Shown: positions 1-13,000 of the stretch, piece after piece
Numbering within the stretch: the stretch's first letter is position 1
How the letters are laid out: each line of letters opens with the position of its first letter
Source: RGIG7949 sp045628845
GTDB taxonomy: Bacteria > Bacillota > Clostridia > Oscillospirales > Oscillospiraceae
Length of the DNA: 44,319 nt
Direction of reading: 5' to 3'
NCBI GenBank assembly: GCA_045628845.1
Contig: JAZQQE010000104.1
Span: 1 to 44,319, forward strand
Program-made: the position numbers and the translations under genes
The notes under the pieces: model-generated
What the model was told of the DNA's origin: nothing
Databases searched by the model: none
The model's input: only the letters and a program-made list of their open reading frames with translations

Positions 1-1060
1 CATGGTCACGGTGGTGGTAGTGCCGAGGGTCGCGCCGTCCGGATTCTCGGAATCGGCGGCAAGGGTGAATACGAAGTCCTTGATATTGTCGCCCGCAGGC
101 TTCGGATCGGCGTCGATGACCTTGGTGACGGTCAGCGGCATGGTGATGGGATCGACATCATACTGGTTGGTGAAGCTGACGGTCGGGGTGACGGCCGGGG
201 TCGTGGTAGAGAGATAATCGGTCGAGCCAACGGTCGCCTTCCAGGTCAGCTTGCCGCCAATGTCGGTGACCTCAACGGTCACGGTCTTGGCAAGCGTGGT
301 GTCGGGGGTATAACCGGAGTAGTCGACGCCGGTCTTCATGCTTTCGGTCACGGTGAAGACATAAGTGCCGGGAGCCTTGAAGGTGATGTCGCTGAAGTGG
401 GCGGTACCCTCATGCATGGTCGCGGTGGTGGTGGAGCCGAGCGTCGCGCCGCCGTTCGGGTTGGTGGTGGCGGTGAGGGTGAACACGAAGTCCTTCTTGT
501 TATCGCCGGTCGGCTTCGGGTCGGCGTCGATGATCTTCTCGACGTCGAGAGGCATCTTGACGACTTCAGCACCGTAGATGTTGGTGAACTTCTCGTTCGG
601 GGTCACAGCCGTGAGGGCCGCAAGAGCGGCTTCCTTGCCTGTCTCGTCGGCGGCATCGTAGGCAGCCTTCGCGGTCTCGTAAGCGGCGGAGGTGTAGTCG
701 GTACCGGTCACGGACCAGGTCAGAGCGCCGCCGATGTCGGCAACGACGACAGTAAGCGTCTTGACGGGCGCGGAGTCGAAGGTGTAGCCGGCGTAGGCGT
801 CGGAAGTATTCTCCTTGGCCTCGGTCACGGTGAACTTATAGGTGCCGGGCTTCGTGAAGGTGATGTCAGAGAAGGACGCGGTCCCCTCGTGCATGGTCAC
901 GGTGTTAGTCGTGCCGAGAACCGCACCGTCCGGGTTGGAGGCATCGGCGGCGAGGGTGAATACGAAGTTCTTCTTATTGGTTCCCTCGGGCTTCGGGTCG
1001 GCAGTGACGGTCTTGGCGACCTTCACGGGCATCGTAATGGAGCCAACGGCGTAGGTGTTG
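1..1060 (-). repeat. Tandem pilin-type repeat units recognisable at DNA level (R4, R5, partial R6)
   Basis: Three successive units of the giant gene share recognisable DNA. The same segment, encoding a DPKP..DFVFTL..TVTMHEGT core, recurs with equivalent CAT triplets at 1, 415 and 892, giving spacings of 414 and 477 bp. The 63-bp difference comes largely from an Ala-rich segment present in the second and third units counted from the edge but absent where residues YLSTTTPAVTP occur. Two more diverged units lie further right (about 1051-2310). The array continues beyond base 1, so the total copy number is unknown. Confidence 0.85.
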
Positions 1061-4000
1061 GTTATGGTTACGGTCGGGGTGGCCGCAGCAATGGCGGCGG
1101 CAAGGGCTTCCTTCGCAGCAGCGTCGGTCTCTGCGTCGTAGGCTGCCTGGGCGGCAGCGAAGGCCGCGGAGGTGAACGAGGCGCTGTCGACGGTGGCCGT
1201 GCAGCTGAGGACGCCGTTAGTGTCGGTCACGACGATGGTGACGACATGGTCGGTCTCATCAAAGGTGTAGCCGCTGTAGTCGACGCCGTTCTGCTTCGCT
1301 TCCTTAATAGTATAGGTATAGGTGCCGGCTTCGGTGAAGGTGATGATACCGAAGGTCTTGACCTCGGCGCCGGTGGTGACGACCTGAACGTTCTCAACTC
1401 CCTCGAGGACGGGCGTCGGGCCGGTCGTGGTGAGGTTGAAGACGAAGGGCTTGTCGTCGGGCGTATCGCCGCTGATGATCTTCGCGGCACTGATGCCGAT
1501 GTCAGTCGGGGTCGGGACATAGCTGTTGGTGAACTCATAAGGAGCCGTGGTATCGCTCACGGCAGTAGCGGGATAGGAAGTCTCGGTGGAGAGCTTCTTG
1601 TAGACGGAAGCGGTGAGCTTCGCGTCCGTGCCGTCGGCCACTACGACCTTGATATCATATATCTTGGTGTCGCAGATGAAGCCGTTGCCGCTCGTCGTGG
1701 TCTCCTTGATCTGATAGAGGTACTCTCCGGGTTCGGCAAACTCGATCTCGCCGAAGGTGTTCGTTCCGATAACACCGATGACGCTGGCGCTGTCATTGAT
1801 GGTCTTGGAAATCTTGCCATCGGTCGCTCCGGCGGGCATCGGCGCACCGTTGGTGGTCGAAAGCTCGAACGCGAAGGCCTTGTTGGAATTGGGTCTGACG
1901 TTTCCGGTCACGGACTTCTGAACGCCGAAGGTAACGTCGGTAGGCTCAGGCTCGTAGGTGTTGATGATCTTCGCGGGAGAGAGCTCCGTGTCGCCGTCGA
2001 GATAGGTCACGGTCGCGGTCATCGCGGTACCAGTCCAAGCGACGTCGACCTTGACGGTGATGGTCTTGGTGCTGTAAGTGACGCCGGGGATCTTCGCGGA
2101 GTCCTCGGGGATCTGTTCCTTGATGGTGTAATAGGTCGTGCCGGTGGTCGTGAAGGTGACATCGGAGAAGGTCACGCTTCCGTCGGCGGCGTTGCTCTTG
2201 CTCTCAACGAGGGTGCCGTCCTTATACAGATCGAAGGTGAATTCGCCTGCCGCGAGGTCCCTTGCGTTGGTGCCCTCACCGGCGATCTCCTTGGTGATCC
2301 CGAAGTGAGTGACGACCTTGCGGACGTTCGTGACCGCCATAGACTCCTGTCTGTCGAGCTTGTCGGTCTTCGGAAGTCCGAGTACCCACTCGTGATTGTC
2401 AGCGGACCTGACGGAGATGTTGCTCACGGTTCCGCCGGTCGCGGCAGCACCGTCAAGGGAGTATCCGGCAGCAGCCGCGGTCTCCTTGACGACGTATTCC
2501 TTCCACCAGTTGAGACCGATGATCTGGATCTTGCCATCAGAGTCGGTGACGAGCTCGGTCACGGTTCCGGCGGGATCATAAATGTACTTGCCGTCCACGA
2601 GTTTGAACTTGAGGGCGCTGCCGAGGCTCGTGGCGCTCGCAGCCTTGCCATAGTCAAACGGGCCGTAGAGGGAGAACTTCGCGCCGGGGATCGCGAGATT
2701 GGGATCGTCGGCGGCAGTCTTCGTGATGACGAGGTCGCGCTCCATGCGGAAGCCGATGTCCTTACTGTTGTCGATGATCTCGGCAGAGGGCAGGTAGAAG
2801 GCGCGGGTGTAGAAGTTGCCGGGATAGGTGGAGTCCTCGATAAAGTTGCTGTCGAGAGAGTGAAGCTTGCTCGAGCCGAGATCCGTAGCGGGATTATCGG
2901 AGAGATAGGAGGTGCTTCCCCTCTTGGTAAGCTTGATGATATCGAGAGGCACGGTATCGGCAAGCGCCGCGGTAATGGTATAGTTGCTCGGGTCGTTGCC
3001 CTTGAGGCCGGTGATGAGCAGATTCTCGCCGGAGTAGAGCGCCAGGCCGTTCGTGGCCGCGGTGCTCATCGGGGAGAACGCGAAATGCAGCAGGCTCTCG
3101 CCGTAGCTGTCGTTGGTTCCTTCAACGAGGGACGGGTTGCTGACCGCGTTTACACGGTTATCGACAACGTCGAAGGAGATGCCGCCCAGGAGACGGTTGA
3201 CGATGGCATAGCTCTTGAAGAATTCCGCAGAATAGGCATTGGACGCCCTCTGCTTGCCATCGGCAAGGCCGCTCGCGGTCCAGTTGGAATCCCAGTCGAT
3301 GTCGATCCAGACGTCGCCGCCGACTTCAATGTTTCCGGGGACCATGACGGCGTAGACGCTGTTGCTCATGCTCGGTCCGAAATCGCTGTTATAGTAGTTG
3401 GAGATGAAGTTGTTGGCGTTGTTCTTGTAAGCGGTATTATCGAACGCGGTATCCTCGGTGGGAGTCTCGTAAACGTCGGTGTAGGTCTTGTAAACGACGT
3501 AGATGTTTTCCTTCTCGGGCAGACCGAGCTCCGGATCGAAGACGATCAGGAAGGCCTTGATCGCATATCTGCTGTCATAGTCGGTGCCGTAGCCTACGGC
3601 AGAGACCCAGCCGTCCGGGCAGCTTGCGGGAGTCCAGCTGCTGTACTCATAGCCGCCGGAAACGCCCTTCTTGCCCGCGATGGCGGCATTCACCGCAGCG
3701 GTGGGATCGTCTTCGCCGACGTAGTAATAGAGGTCATAATTGCTGCCGCCGGTGAGAAGCACGTTGTTGAAGAGGACGGACTCGATCTCACCGAATACGA
3801 CGCGCCACTGGCTCTGGCGGCTGCCATCGCCGACCTGCGGAAGAACGTCGCCTATGGCCCAGCCCTTCTTGTTGCCCGCGCTGCCGTTAGTGCCGTTCAG
3901 GACGCCGAGGCGGTACCTGATCCAGCCGGTCGTGCTTTCTTCAGTCGTGTTTCTCGAAGCTCTGGCGAAGAAGCCGTCGGCGTTTTCAAAGCCGCTGTCC

Positions 4001-7000
4001 TGATCGCCCCAGATCCACTTTTCGGGCTTGGTCGCGTTCTCGGCGTTGACGGTTATCGTCGCAGCATCGCCGGTCCACGCATAGCCGTCACCGGCATAGC
4101 CGCCGAAGCCGCTGTGGAGCGAGGCCTCGCGGTCCTTCGCGGTATCGACGCCGTTCGGATCGATCGCGTCGGACTCAGCGGCAAGATCACCGTAGAATCT
4201 GTCGGAGCCGGTATTGGATTTGACGAAGGAGTAGCCGTTGGGGTTGTCGGTCGTGAAGAAGCCGTTCTTGCCGGAGGACAGGAACGAATAGTTCGTCGCG
4301 GAGGTGCCATACAGGACGGCGGCGCTGCCTATCTTGGCCTGAAGCGTGATCACAACGGACTGACCGGGCTTCAATTCGCTTCCGGTGCTGTTTTTCAGTT
4401 CGATGAGGACTGCGTTCTCGGGTTCACCGACTGCGCCGATCGTGGACGGTCCGATATAGCGGCGGACGGTCGTGTCGAAGGTCGTCAGGCCGTCGGTCGT
4501 CGTCACGGTCGCGGGTATCGCTCCGGAAAGCTCGAACGCGGGCGGAAGCATATCGACGATGATGGGATTGTAGAAGCTCTCGGTCTCGCTCGTGTTGGTA
4601 GCGATGATGGTGTAAGTGACAGTGCTGCCGACGGTCGTTTCAAGAAGGTTGACGCTCTTTTCGATGCTGACGGTGGGATACTTGACGGACTCGACGCTTA
4701 TCTCTTTATAGGCAGTCTTGGTGATCGTATCGGGCGTGGAAGCGCCGTAGGAATCCCACTTGGTGTAGGTGAGTTTGAGCGAAGCATTGTTTCTGATCTT
4801 GTCGATCTCGGTCGCAGGATCAGCCTTGGTGCCGACGTTGCACTTGACGGCGGCATTGACGGTGATGGCTCCCGCGGTGAAGTTGGTGCCGAGGTCAAAG
4901 GCATTTTCAGTAGCCGTACGGACACCCTTGGAATAATAGTCAACGGTGAAGGACACGGCGCTGAACGTGGAGGACGGAGAGCCGGTCCATGCAGCGGAGC
5001 TGATATCCTGAATCTCGAAGGTCTCGGTATTTCCGGCGGCATCCATCCAGGTGACGAGGGCGGAGATCGTCCCGTCCGCAACGGAGGAGGCGAAGACGCC
5101 GTCGACGTTATGGCTCGCCTGGCCTACCGTGATAGAGGTGATACGGTAAGTCGTGTAGTCGCCGGAGGCGGAGCCGTGCTTGAAGACCAGTCCGGTATCG
5201 GCAACGGAGAAGCTGTTGAGCATCTGGTTGGCCGCGGAGACGGTCGGGGTGACCGTGAAGACCACGTTGCGGTCGCCGGTCAGCAGGGACGCGACCTTTC
5301 CGCCGTAGATGGCGTTATCGGTATCGGCGGCGTCAGCGGTCGAGCGGATACCTGCGGTCGTGTTGTTGACGTAGTTCTTCGCGAGGGACGCGGTGGGCTT
5401 GCTGTATACGTTATAGAGGTGGAATTCGTTGTCCGCGTCGGCATTCGGGCCGGAGATGGACGGGATGGCGGTGTACCAGACGACCTTCGCGTTATCCTTG
5501 TTCAGGGTATCGTAATCTACGGAGCCGCCGGTGCCTATCTTGCCGACTCTGGTCTCGACGACGACGTAGTTGTGTCTCGGGTCGCGTCCGGTCCAGAAGG
5601 CCCAGGACGTAGAGGCGTCACGGTTGGCGGTAGCGGAGCCGGTCTGGCCTTCCGCAACGATCTGATCGTCGGTAAGCGTGCCGATCATGGCGATGGCCTG
5701 ATCGCGGTCAGCGGGCAGAGCGGTATCGCCGAGGTCGTAGATCTTATACGCGGCATAGGGCACGACGCCGGTGCTGCCGCCGATATCATGCTTGACTATC
5801 TTGACCTGCAGCGCGGGGACGTTGTAGGTCTTGAAGGTCAGGTTGGAGGTAAGCTCATCGATGACTACGCAGTCGTAGGTGTTGCTGCCGACGGTGATGC
5901 TCTGGGTCGTTACGGCAGCGTCGGAAGCGTTGAAGTAGCCTTCAAGGTCGATGAAGCTCGCGGCATGATCGCTCTCGCGGAAGGCGTACTTTTCACCGGG
6001 CAGGAGGAGCCATTCGACTTTGCCGGAAGCGATACTCTTATCGCCCGCATCCTCCCAGGCAGAGGTCTCAATATTATAATGATACAGAGTGAAGGTCGCG
6101 TCTCCGTTGCCGGCGAGCTGCGGCTCGGCGTCGTGGAGGTTGTCATACTTCTCGACGGAGAGCGTCCAGCCCTTGTTGTTGGTGACGAACTCGCCGTCCG
6201 TGGTGGAGGTGCTGAGATCGACAACGTTGTTCGCGGCACTCAGCTCGACCTCGAGCACGACACCGTTGGCGGGCAGATAGCCCTCGGGCGTCGTGGTCTC
6301 CTTGAAGGCGTAAGTGGTCGCGGCGGAGGATTTGAGCGTGAACTCCGCCTTATAGAGACCGTTTCCAAGAGCGGTCGTGGTCGCTATGGACGTGGAGGAA
6401 ACCACTCCCGCGGCGCTGACGGGGTAGACCTTGAACACGGCTCCGTCGAGCGGGGTCTGATCCTGCAGGTCTTCCTTTCTGAACGTGATGACACCGTGCA
6501 GGTACTTATTGGTCACGTCGATGGTAACGCCATCGGCGGAGGCAACGGTCGCGCTGACGGTGAAGGGACGGCGGGTACCGGTGCTGCTTTGAGCGGTCGC
6601 ATTGGTATACTCGACCTTCTCAAATTCGTAGCCGGTGACGGCAGTCTCTTCGACGTAATAGGTCTTGCCCTTGCTGAGGAGCACGGGGTCAGAGCCGTTC
6701 ATGAACTGCACGGCAGTGCCCTTGTTGAGGCCGGCATTGGTCACGGTGGCGGTACCGAGGGCAGTGCCGCCGGACGCGGCCTCATAGATTTTCAGCGTGA
6801 ACGATTTATTCGGGATATTCTCGGTCAGTTCGCCGGCGGTGAGAGTCTTGGTCGCGTAAACGGGCACCTTGGGCACGTTCTCGACGACGATGGTGCCAGT
6901 CTCCGAATCAACGACCTCGCTGTTTGCGGAGAGTGCTTCGGCGACGGTCACGGTCTGGTCAAGGCCGCCCTTTACGACGACATACCAAACTTTATCGGGA

Positions 7001-10000
7001 TTTACGATGTCATAGCCGGCAGGAGCAGCAGTTTCCTTGACGGCATAGATGCCCGGGGTGACGCCGCCGGTGGTGAAGGTAAAGGTACCGTCGGCACCAG
7101 TGCTCTGCGTGCCCTTATCGGTCCATCCGGTCGACGTGACGAACGGATTTGCCGTAATATTATTCGTTCCGGACCAAGCGGAGAAAGCCTTATAGTAGAT
7201 CTTGAACTGCGCGCCCTGAAGAGGAGCTTTTTCGCCGGTCTCGGCATCGGCCTCGGCACTGACCTTCTTGAATGTGAATCTGCCGAGTTCGGGATCCTTG
7301 ACGGTCAGACCTTCGGTCGCTTCGGTGAGATTGATGTCGGTGATGACGGTATCGGTATCGTCAGTATTGCGGCCGTAGGTATAGCCTATCGCGGTGCCGG
7401 AAGAGCTTGCAAGAGCCTTAAGGGTCGCGTTGTTGGAAGCGGAGGCATACTTGGCAAAATATGCGCTGGAGTATCCGGACGGGTTGGTGGGCTCGGAGAG
7501 CTGATAGACGCCGCTCGTGATGCCCGTGAAGGACACGGAGCCGTCAGCAGCGGAGGCACCGGAGGTCATGTTATAGTCCGTCAGCGGAGTGCTGCCATTA
7601 TACACGGACTTGGCAGTCAGCTTGAACTTCGCGCCGGCGAGCGGGTTGCCATCGAGGTCAGTCTTCATCAGATTCAGGCCGACCTTGGTCGGGTTGTACA
7701 TGGTGAAGTACTGCGGGCTGCCGGGTCTGACTTCGAATACACGACCCATGGCGGCAGACGGATAAGCGTTCTCATACGCGGAGTTGGCATCCCCGAGGCT
7801 CACCTCATAGACGCGGTAGGTACCGGAGGAGAGGCCCGCTGTAAAGGTGAATTTACCGTCAGCTTCGGTGGTAAATCTGGCGGCAGCGGCGGTAGCAGCG
7901 GTCTGGTCGTTGGCCCAGTCCCAATTAACGAACGTTCCATCGACCTTCTTCTGGATGGACATCGTCACTCCGCCAAGAGGCACGCGGGAGCCGGTGAGTA
8001 TTCCGTTGAGCGCGTTGCTGTCCTTCCCTTTCGTTTCTGCGGTGGGAGTATAGCCGTACTTCTCGATGGTGACCTTCGTCGCGCCCGCGGGATAGTTCAC
8101 GATACGGGCGGGAGCGGTGCCGTCGCCGGCAGTGTCTTCAAGAGGATTAGCAGCGGTGGTATGGCCCGTAATGTTCGTTCCGTAGAGCTCGAAGGAGGCG
8201 TACCACGGAGCGGAGGTGCTGTCGGCGATGGGCTCGGTCCCTTCGAAGTCAGGGACGAAATACGCATCGCTGTTGACCTCGGATATCCAGATGGCGCCGG
8301 TGACCGGGGTCACTTCGTCGATGAATATCAGATAGGTGTGATAGACCTCCGCGGCGGGCGCAAAGCCTTCGGGGAAGTGTTCGTCATTTATCTCGGTTAT
8401 CGTGACGGGAACGCCCCAGACAACGTAGCCGTCAGACGCTGCAGTGTCGGGATTCAGCTGCTTGACGTCGATGCCGAGGCCGCCCTCGCCGTCGAGCTTC
8501 AGCGTCTTGTTCTCGACGTAGTTCCTGAGCCTCCAGTTCTCGTTGTCATCCTTATAGAGGCGATACGGGGCGCTCTGCGCGACGGCGGCGCCGGGATTGT
8601 CCTCATCCGTATCCATGGTGTTCATGGTGACGGTGAGTTCCTCGAGCTTGGTCTGCGCAGTATCATCCAGTCTGACGGCGAAGCGGACGTTGGGCAGGGG
8701 CTGGAACGTCGTCGCGCCGCCGCCGGTCTCGTCGGCCCACTTGGCAATGCGGAGCGTGGACATAAGGACCTTCAGTCCGCCGCCGCCGTTCGGCTTGCCG
8801 TTGAGGAGGTCATCATTCTTGACCTCATTAAGATGGAAGGAGTTCGTTCTGTATCTGGTGATGCCGTCGGCGTCATCGCCGGTCTGCGGAGTAATGGTAA
8901 CGGTGACGGGCGGAGTCGAACCGAACTCATCGCAGTAATAGAGCGTGTACTTGAAGTCGGGAGTGACGATACCGCCGTTCGGACCCGAGCTCTTTTCCAT
9001 GAGCATGTAGACGACGTTCCTGCCGGCACGCTGGTCGACCTCGGAGCGGAAGTTACCGGGGATGGGATTGTTGCTGCCGTCGAGCGCGCTGCCGGTGGTA
9101 AGCTTCTGGAGCAGCTCCCAGTCCGCAACTTGATCCGTTGCGGGTTCAACGAAGCTGATGGGCGCGGTGCCGTTTATCTCATCGTCGGTCAGTTCTCTGC
9201 GGTAGAGATAATAGACGGCGTTGTTATAGGGCTTGTTGATGCGTTCGTAGGTAATAGGATCCTCATCGAAATCGATCGGCGATCCATCATACGTATCTTC
9301 ATCGAGATACTTGGTGATATCGAACTGGACCCACTCGTCGCGGTTGACGAGGTTCTTGTTCGGATCGTCGTCGCGGATATCGAGGCTCGCGTCGCGGGTA
9401 GTTCCGGCTGCGGGCTTCTCGATGGTCAGATAGTTGTAATCCGAAAGATCGTCAGCATCGAAGGATTCGACATCGGTGCCGAGATACTCGCAGCGGGTGT
9501 CGCCCTTATACGGCTTCATGTACTTCAGGGCATCAGCCGTGGAAGCGGCAAGCTCGACGATGACGTATTCGCGGTCGTTGCGGAGCTTCTGCGTGAAGAT
9601 GATATCATCCGCGCCGTTCGAGTTGACCTGAGCGACCCTCTTATAGGTATTGGTCGTCTCGTCAAGCTCGAAGAGGCCGAAGGGGATCTTCGCGACGGAG
9701 TTGTCACCGTTCACGACGCGGAAGGTCGCATGCGTAAACGGATACTCATAGGTGTGGTAGAACACCTTCTTGGCAGTAACGCTCGTGTACTTGCCGTTGT
9801 CCATGATGAGGGTGGCGCCGGAGGTGTCCTTTTCAACGGTCGCGTTGCCGGGCTCGAGCTGGGTGGTCTGGCTGTAATCCGCGTCTATCTGATAATAGAC
9901 GGCGGCGAGGTTCGCGGGCATCTCACCCTCGGTGATGGTATAGGTGATCTTTTTGCCGCTCGCGTCATAGACGGGAACGTCCTTTATCACGGCATAGCCG

Positions 10001-13000
10001 GAGGAAGTGGTATTGGCTTTGTAGACCTTGGTGGAGTCGGCGGCGTTGGTCGCGACGGCTTCGAAGCCGGCCACGGTGGTCGCAGCGCCGTCAATGTGCT
10101 TGTAGACCTTGATGGTGCCGCTGTTCTTGATGTTATTGAAGGTGAACGTCTTGACGTCGGAAGTTGCGCCGATCGCGACTTCCATCTTCGCGAAGGTGTA
10201 GTGCTGTCCGGTCGTGGTCGTACCCTCTTCGTAGACGTTGGGATACTTGGAGGTGTACTCCTCGGGGACGAGGTTGGGATCGATGTATCCGTCAGGCGTC
10301 ACGGTCTCGGCGGCGTAATAGGTGCCGGCGGGAAGTCTCTCCGTGCCGCTGTTGTTGGAGGTGATAACAAGAGGCTGACCGTTCGAGCCGTTGACGACCT
10401 CGAAGTAGCCGGAGGCATTCTTCGTGTAAATCGTGTACTGGGCAGTAGTCAGATGCGTGGTGCTCGTCTTGCTGTCGACCTTGTCGATGTGGATCTGGGG
10501 GTTTTGCTTGTTGTAAATGGTGTGGGTCTGCTTGGGGATGCCGTTCGTGCCGGTCTTGACGACGGTATTGGTGAGATTGAGGGCCTTCGACACGGAGTTT
10601 TCGTCTATGACGTAGCCGGTCGGGCAGGTGGTCTCTTTGACGAAGTAGCTCTGGCCGGGCTTGAGGTAGACGACGAGGCCCGCAGCAGAGGTGATCTCGA
10701 TGTTGTTTATGGGGCTGCCGGACACTGCGTCGGTCGCGATGGAGCCGGTGTCGTCGGTGCCTTCATACACGGTGACCTTCGCGCCGGGGACGAAGGTGCT
10801 CTGGTCGTAGTAGTTGCGCTTCAAGATGACGACGGGGACGTACTGCTGGACGTTGTTCAGCGTTACGTTCATGACGCTGTTGGAATAGGTGGCCTTGTAG
10901 TAGGTCTTGTTTCCAACGGTCACCTTGTTGGCAGACGTAAAGCCGGAAGCATCGAGCTTATAGTCGGTGATGTCATCTTCGGCGACGTAGTACTGGATAG
11001 CAGACTCGGCACCGGTCGTGGAATCGGTGACGCGGTAGAGTATCAGATCGCTCCAGGTGGCGGTGCTGCCGCCCTGAACGGTCTTGTAGCTGCCGACCGG
11101 GACCATCGTATCGCCGTCCTTGTAGTAGAGGGTGACGTTGACGGACTTGGTGGTGTCGTTGGTGAGAGAGAACGTCGTGCCGTTGGCAGTCACGTTCTTG
11201 AAGTTCTTGGTGACGTTGACGGTGACCTTCCTGCGGTTTTTCATCTCGGTCACGTTGCCGTCGAGCTTAGCGTGCGGCGTTCCGTCGATCATATCGACGA
11301 GGGTGAACTCCGGGGACTCCATGATGCCGGAGGTGTTATCGGGGTGAGCCGGGTCGTAGCAGTCAGCGGGCATGGTCTCGACCCACTTGTAGGTGTAGAC
11401 GTTGGTGGAGGCGTCAAACGCATCGACAACGTAGCTGAGGCTGCCGGCGCTGCTGAGAGTGAGGTTTTCAAGGGAGATGTCGTTGCGGTCAACGGCGACG
11501 GACCAGTCACCGCCGTCGATCTTTCTCATAAGAGTGAATTTCGCGGCGGAGATGAACGCGGAGTCAGGCGCGCCGTAGGAGGCGGTGGTCGTACCGAGCT
11601 TCTTGTTCAGCGTGACGTTCGCGTACTTCTTCGTGTTGGTGATGACCGTGCCGTTGGCTTCCGTCGCTTCGATGATGTAATCGGAGTCGCTGATGGTCAG
11701 CGAGATGCCGGTCGCGGCGGCTTCGGCGATCGCGTAGTTATCGGTGGTCGCGGTCTCTTTGAGAGTGTAGGTGCCGTATGCGAGCTTCGGGAAGGTGAGG
11801 CTGCCGGTGGCGCCGGTCGTCTGGGTACCGATGAGGGTGCTGCCGAGCCAAAGCTCGAAGGTCGCTCCGGCGAGAGGCGTGCCGCGGTCGGTCAGCTTGC
11901 TGACCCGGATCTCACCCTTGAGCTCACGGTTGGTGATCGTCGCGGTGTGGTCGACGTTCTCCTGCGCGGTGATGGGCGAGGCTCCGGTGGCGAGCACCAT
12001 GTTGGTCTGCTGGGCTGCCGTCAGGTTCTCGGTGACGGTGTAGGTGATGCCGGCCTTAACGTAATACGGCGTATTGGCATTGACCGTATGAGAGGTCGCA
12101 GCATCGCCGATGGCAGTATAGGTGCTGCCGTTCTTGGAATATATATTGAAAGGATCCGCAGCAGAGATGGTGTAGGAGATGGGTCCGTAGAAATCGGTGG
12201 TGTTGCTCTCAACGTAGTCGACGTTGGTGCCGAGGTAGTTGATGAGTTTTTTCCGGATCGTGATGCTGGAGGGATCCCTGACCGGAAGCTTGACGGAGGT
12301 ATTGGCACTCGCGGTCGAATCAGCAGCGTCCTTGTCGGCGAGCTTGTAGTCGAGCTTCGCGGTGTTGGCAAACTTCGCGTAGGTCGTCGCGTTCCAGAAA
12401 TCGTCTATGTTATCATCGCCGATCTCATACACGGCGGTGACGGTGTACTCGGTGTACACGGGGACGTCGGTGTCCTCGGTGTCCGTGGTGTCGTGGTCGT
12501 GGTTGCCGTCGACTCTTGCGGTGTTGAGCGCGAGGTCACCCTCGAGAGTGATGGCGTCACCGCTGGCGAAGGTCACCGCGGAGCCGCTTCCCTTACGGAT
12601 GGTGACGGAGGTCGCGGTGAGCGCGGCTCCGGTCGCGGCAAGCGTCACGTCCGTGATGTTGGCGGTGAGAGTGTCGGTAAGAGCGATGGACTCGATCGCG
12701 TCACGGCCGGTCGCGGTATACTTGGCGTTGTTGGCAGGGAGCAGGGTCGTTCCGTCCTGCGTGAGACCGACCTTGACGATGTAGGTCACGGTGGCGGTGC
12801 CGCCGACGCCACCAGCGTTGCGGGCGGCGCTGACGCTGCTGACCGTCTTCTGGACGGCCCACTCATCGTCGGACACGGTCTCGAAGCTGTCGAGGTCCTT
12901 AATGGTGTCGATGGTGAACGTATCGAGGATGCGGTCGGGGCTGCCTTCGTCGTAAGCCTTGTTCAGCGTGGTGAACGAGGTCTCGAAGCTGACGGCATTG

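Noticed and set aside
9..1060. CRISPR-like or non-coding tandem repeat
   Set aside because: Repeat units are over 400 bp, coding in one phase and correspond to protein domains.
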